A stretch of DNA of 64,000 bases, taken from the NCBI GenBank assembly GCA_013399875.1, contig VXAZ01003480.1:1-64000 (forward strand). Direction: 5' to 3'. Below the pieces are notes generated by a model, which saw only the letters and a list, made by a program, of their open reading frames with translations, did no database searches and was not told where the DNA came from. Origin of the DNA: Gymnorhina tibicen (taxonomy: Eukaryota; Chordata; Aves; Passeriformes; Artamidae). This document shows, piece by piece, positions 59,201 to 64,000 of the stretch (position 1 is the first letter of the stretch; each line of letters starts with the position of its first letter). The translations under genes and the position numbers were made by a program.

Positions 59201-62200
59201 TGCACTGATAGTTAAACGAACTCAGTAGATTCCTAGCAGCAAGCATGCATGAGAAAGAAAGTAACTAAACAAATCACTTCCATAGTTTTATAGCAATCAT
59301 GTCAAGAGGGCAACTATTAGTTTGGTGTGGTTTTACCCCATGTCTCTCTTAGTTATTTAGAAGAAACAGTTTAATAGGATAGAGAAATACAGTGTTTTCA
59401 TGGCCCTTGAAGCAGAGCTCCTATGTCACTCTCCAAGAAGTTCAACCATGAAGCCTCTGAGGAGTGAGAGACTTAAATCAATTAACAGTGCTGGAAAAGC
59501 ATAGCAAAAGTGAGGGAGATGAGGTAGACGGAGTAGCAACAAGAGAGCAGGAAGGAGGAACATGTGTGGAAAAGCAGATTTCTGTGAGTGTTGGTGCAGC
59601 AGGGAGGGAGTTTGAAGCAGTTGCTCTACAAGACAAAGAGCAGTAATGAATATGCTTCCAGTGCCTTGTTCCTCCCTTCTCAGCTCTGCCTTATCTGCAT
59701 GATAACATAAGGGGACTTCCAGCTGCTGCTCTGAACATGCAGGAAAGCTGCAAAGGAGGTTCACAGGGGAGGAAGGCAGAGTGGGTATACATATAAGAAA
59801 AAATGGGCAAATAACTGTTTTAATTCTGCTTCATTGCAGCAGGGAGATGTTTTCTACAGAAGCAGAGGGTGGTTTAGAGAGCCTTAAGGGTAAATGGCAC
59901 TTGGTATTCACACAGGCCACACACGTGGGTTGTGCACGCATATGCACACAAACACTTGCAAAAACAAATCCTTTGCACAGGCTGTCTTGGCAAACATCTT
60001 AAAAATCTGCACTTCACCCACAGAGCCAGAAAAAGCTTTAGGATTAGGACCTTTATGTTTGTTGTTCAAGCAGCACTGCAGACATCAAAAAGCATGACAT
60101 GGAAAACTGAGAAAGAGGTTGAACAAAACGGAAGCACAAGCTTTACATTAGAAATAAACATACAATATCCTTGCTGCATATGCAAAATGTTCCTAGGACA
60201 TGTGGACTTCCAGGCTCAAGGCAAGGGGGATACATCTCTGCCTATTTCAGTTTTTCCATGCAGATGTAATAATGATGTGTGTCCTCATTAACTCTGTCCT
60301 GCAGGCCGTAGGCTCGGCATGCCTTCGTCTGTGCTTGTGTCTGTGTGTGTGCTGTAACTAGATAAAAGAAGTAAAGGGAACAGCCTAACATTATGTCAGT
60401 ACTGTATGAGGCAAGTAAAATCAACTGCAAGAGGGAAAGTCACACAGCATTTCAATGGGCTTGTGGCCCATTTCAAGGGCCCAGTCACTTTTATTAATAA
60501 AATTATATTTTTTGTTTGGATCTTCTGATTAAAAGCTTTACCAAAGTTACTTGAAATAAGAAACACAAGAAAGCAGTAGCCTGTACTCCTCATTCATTCT
60601 TGAAATGAATACCAGTGGATAGAGTGGGGCACAAGTTCTATATGTCTTCAGCATGCACCTCCCCGTCTACCACTTCTCTGCTCTCTTGTAGTTTTGAGAC
60701 TTTGACTGCATGCTCCAAAGTCAGCACTAAGAGGAAAACAATAAGGAATTTGTCAGAAAATGGATCTTTTTATTTTCCGGAGTGTTCTTCTGGAGAGACC
60801 ACACGCAGCCCCAGCCTGTGTGGGATTTCATGCCTGAAGCAGAGAGCCCTTTCTGAACTCAGCAGCCCACAGCATCACTGGAGACCAGGTGTCAGAGCAC
60901 TTGGCAGAGTGACACCAGCCTGAGTTTCCCACCTTCCAAGTGAGGAAAAGTGCTATTGGTTATTCAAGATGGGGTTGTTGCAACTAATAAGCAGGGGATA
61001 TTAGTAACACCAGGATTTTTATTTTGTTTCCATATCTCAGTTCAATGCCCCAACTTTTGAGGATGAGGTCTTGCACTGTTTTACCCCTTATCATTATTTA
61101 ATTTAGATCAAATCCGTATCACTCTTTAAACAAAAATTTTACTGTGGAAATTTTGCCGAGGTGAGAAATTTCAGGATGCTACCATTTTATTCACACATAG
61201 TTTTGCATCAGATTTGTTGCTGATGATGCTACAGAATGAATCAAAGACCATATGGCAAGGTGGTTGCCAAGTCAGGTTTCACTGCTTGGCTCCCATGCTC
61301 TTGACCATCTGGGGATTAAAGATGTTTCCTGCCTCCAAAGGTTTTGGAGCCCTCTGATGATTGGACAGTGATCAGAAGTTTAAAACAAAACCTATGAGAG
61401 CAAAGAATAAGTAATGCTGTACCTACTTGGAGAGATGATTGAATTCAGGGTAAGTCTTCAGGTCTGAGTGTCATCTGATGAAAGAAAAAAAACCCACAAA
61501 CAATAGGGAAGGCTGTAGTTTAGATGGTTGGTTGCAATAAGTGGATAGGAAACTACTTCTGTTCAAGCTGAAGAAACAGTAATTTGAACAATGTGGAACT
61601 CCAAAACTGTTCACAACCACTTCACAGCAACATTCTGGCTGTCAAAGGGAAGACATATTTTCTCTATCTCTGCCCTCTGCTGCAGGTAAAGGAAGAATCT
61701 GTCTTACAAAAAAGCATTCATCATACATTTTCTGTGTAAATAGGTGTGACACTGCTCAGATCATACACATTTTAAAAAAGGAAAAGAAAAATCACTCAAA
61801 CTGAAATTCCTGGAAGTGGTGATATAGAGGTATGTAATCAATGTACACCTGCCATATGTACGGAACTCATGATAGAAGCTCATGATAGAAGCAAACAAGC
61901 CTTTTAAAATTATAACCAACTCAGAATTAACATTAGAGACAAGAGTAGACCACATGAGAAGATGGCACTACATAGCAAATGTCCTCACATGGAGCCACTT
62001 TTACAGCAGTGGATTGTAATGCCCATTCTGAAAGGCCATAGAGGGCTGTCTGCTCAGTCATGCTGAGTAATGTATTAGCAGTAATATCCAGGGTTCTGCC
62101 TGGTTAGATGACCAGAGAACTTCGATCTTCACAATGATGGACTGTTTCCAACCACCTAAAGAAAAACAGGAAAACATAGAAATAATAGAAATAATTAATT

Positions 62201-63391
62201 TTCTTTAAAGTTCATGATGTCGGTATTCTTTCCAAACAAAATCAATGCCCCGAGAGTACATAAGGCACTGCTCCATTATCTGGGATCCTTTGTAACTGAA
62301 TCCAATGGAGTCTCCCCTTGACTAGAATCCACATGACAGTTAAATAGTGAGGTATGTGTAGGGATTGGATACACTGCCAATACAGTTTCCAAATTCTATC
62401 TTTAAATTAGTCATGCTCGATGTTCCCTTCTTGTTTATAAGTGATAACACTGCAGGTAATGGCGGCACTAGTCTTTCCACCTAGCTTTCATTTTGCTGAG
62501 CTGCATCCTAGGAAGGACTAAAAGAGGAGTTGCATCATAGTATTAGTCCTCCACAATAGTGTCCACATAGTTTTGCATGAAAAGCTTTCTGTACTCATCA
62601 ACCCCTCTTTAACAAAATACACAGTTGTTCCTATGACATAATGAGCTTCAGTGACTGCTATCCTGGCCTGGATTTGAGCTGATGATCTCCAACTGTCTCT
62701 TTCCAATTTGTATCAATAAAGGCTCAGTTTGGTATCAATTCTTTTCCACAGCTGCACGCTCAAGAACACAGATTTGCATCCAGGTTTCTGTATGAAGAAT
62801 TCTGGGCATCCAAGATATATTTGTTCTGTTTTGGACTTGGGTTTGGTTTTCCCTCCTTGCTTTAGCTGTTGCTGCACATTCTAAGAGAAGTTAAGTTGTT
62901 TGAGAAGTAAGACTCTGCATGACTGTTTAACAAAAAAGTACAAAACCTTGCTTACACTTCAGAAACTTCATTCAGTTTCCAAGCTCCCTTCCATGTGATT
63001 CTTGTCAGATTATACTGAAATCTATGTGGGTTCAGCTCTTGCTGCCTGAGTGCTCTTGGAGCAGAATTCCCAAGCTTCACCAAAGCCTTGGAGGATATAT
63101 TCACCTTAAATATCTGATAGTGAATACTGAAAGTTATTGCTATAAATCAGGGGTAGTAAGAAGCAGGAGAAGCTCCTTTCCTAGCATTGAAAGGGAAGCA
63201 GATGACTAGGGTAGTATGATGGAAAAAGCCTCTTGTTTAATAAAAGATGTGAAAAAATACCAAATGTATTCTTTCTTCAGAAAGGGCATGATGGTTCGTT
63301 ATATTCTAGATGTTATAGAATTCATGACCAAATTAGATACACAGTTCAGAACACAGTCATCCATTAGCGAAGGTATAAAACACCCTTCTTA
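56266..63391. other. Intergenic, 7.1 kb, nothing recognised
   Basis: AT-rich sequence without recognised genes or interspersed repeats. Minor features: an inverted repeat AAAAAAACAG/CTGTTTTTTT at about 56704-56741 and a perfect 13-bp tandem duplication at 61866-61891. The frames at 57140-57349, 59426-59764 and 59932-60291 are unrecognised. Confidence 0.55.
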
Positions 63392-63396
63392 GTAAG

Positions 63397-63789
63397 TGTC
63401 CTAGTTTCAGCCAGGACAGGGTTAATCTTTCACAGTAGCTAGGAGGATGCATGGCCAGACCCTACTGTTAGGATACCAGCTCATGTGGGAGTAAGGGAAT
63501 CTCTGTGGGAGTAAGGGTCTTGGTGGTCGATATTGTTTCACTTTCCGTGTAAATAATTTCTTTATCTAACAGCTTTTGTTATTAATATTGTTATTAACAT
63601 TGTTGCTGTTGCTGTTTCTTATCTCATTGCTGCTTCCAGTAAATTGTTCTTATCTCAACCTATAATTTTCACCTTTGTGCCTCCAAAGGAAGGGAGACAG
63701 GAAAAGGTGGGGATTGAGCAAGGGCGTTTGGTTTGGTAGAAGGAGACTAGGGCCACTGGATTGGAAAGTTTTATTCCTAAACCACGACA
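63397..63789 (+). mobile_element. Solo LTR, 393 bp, with 5-bp target duplication
   Basis: Begins TGTCCTAGTTTCAGCCAGGA and ends CCTAAACCACGACA, both typical of an avian ERV LTR family. It is flanked by GTAAG on both sides (63392-63396, 63790-63794). Internally it has ATT/GTT-rich triplets (about 63575-63616) and a short duplication TGTGGGAGTAAGGG at 63485 and 63503. No viral coding sequence. Confidence 0.92.
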
Positions 63790-63794
63790 GTAAG

Positions 63795-64000
63795 GGTCAT
63801 GGGTCATGAGACTGAGGTCATGGGAAGAAGTGGAAAAAGGGGAGAGGTAATGAATACAAGAAGACAGAATAACACTCCAAGTTCAGGTAGGAGCCACCTT
63901 AGAGTAAAAATAAAAAGCTTGACAAACCATTATTTTTTAAGTTCTCCCTTTAAGGTTCTGAAATTTTCAGATTGTTTCCTCAAAATACATTGTCTGGTGC
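63795..64000. other. Right edge, nothing recognised
   Basis: About 200 bases of unique AT-rich sequence after the last LTR. Confidence 0.6.

Overview
The window looks like a stretch of bird nuclear genome, probably from a passerine. The interspersed repeats are CR1 LINE fragments in both orientations, and the LTRs resemble avian endogenous retrovirus families. The one recognisable protein gene is vertebrate, with GT-AG introns. The species cannot be fixed from the sequence. In birds ERCC6L2 is, to my knowledge, Z-linked.

Left part (1 to about 17,050): the 5' portion of ERCC6L2, a SNF2-family helicase-like DNA repair ATPase, on the minus strand. Eight coding exons (16610-16631, 13632-14056, 9365-9484, 7719-7912, 4935-5096, 3520-3727, 1975-2115, 348-461) join in one reading frame with GT-AG junctions and give 462 codons. 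They cover an N-terminal Tudor-like segment, the first RecA-like lobe ([22 protein letters not shown]) and a cysteine-rich insertion. The remaining exons lie to the left of the window. The first exon sits at the edge of a CpG island (about 16640-17040), which is the promoter. The introns hold a plus-strand LTR (intron 4), an old CR1 (intron 3) and a long CR1 remnant (intron 2).

Right part (about 17,050 to 64,000): I find no convincing protein-coding gene. It contains five further CR1 fragments (17085-17591, 19780-21145, 28436-29597, 38690-38922, 47195-48522) plus a short one at 41778-41926. It also holds LTRs at 31958-32617, 40496-41075, 42243-42802, 44663-45275 and 63397-63789, and a degraded LTR piece at 56044-56265. 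Three of the LTRs are flanked by perfect 5-bp target duplications and are therefore solo LTRs. The rest is AT-rich unique sequence. In mammals the 5' side of ERCC6L2 faces a gene-poor interval towards PTCH1, and this looks like the same interval in a bird (inference from remembered synteny).

No operon, CRISPR or other prokaryote-type system is present. The observations most worth following are a SEC-C-like cysteine motif inside ERCC6L2, a paired TATCGCGAG element in the promoter island, an LTR with enhancer-like 88-bp repeats, and a short membrane-protein-like reading frame at 54826-54975.
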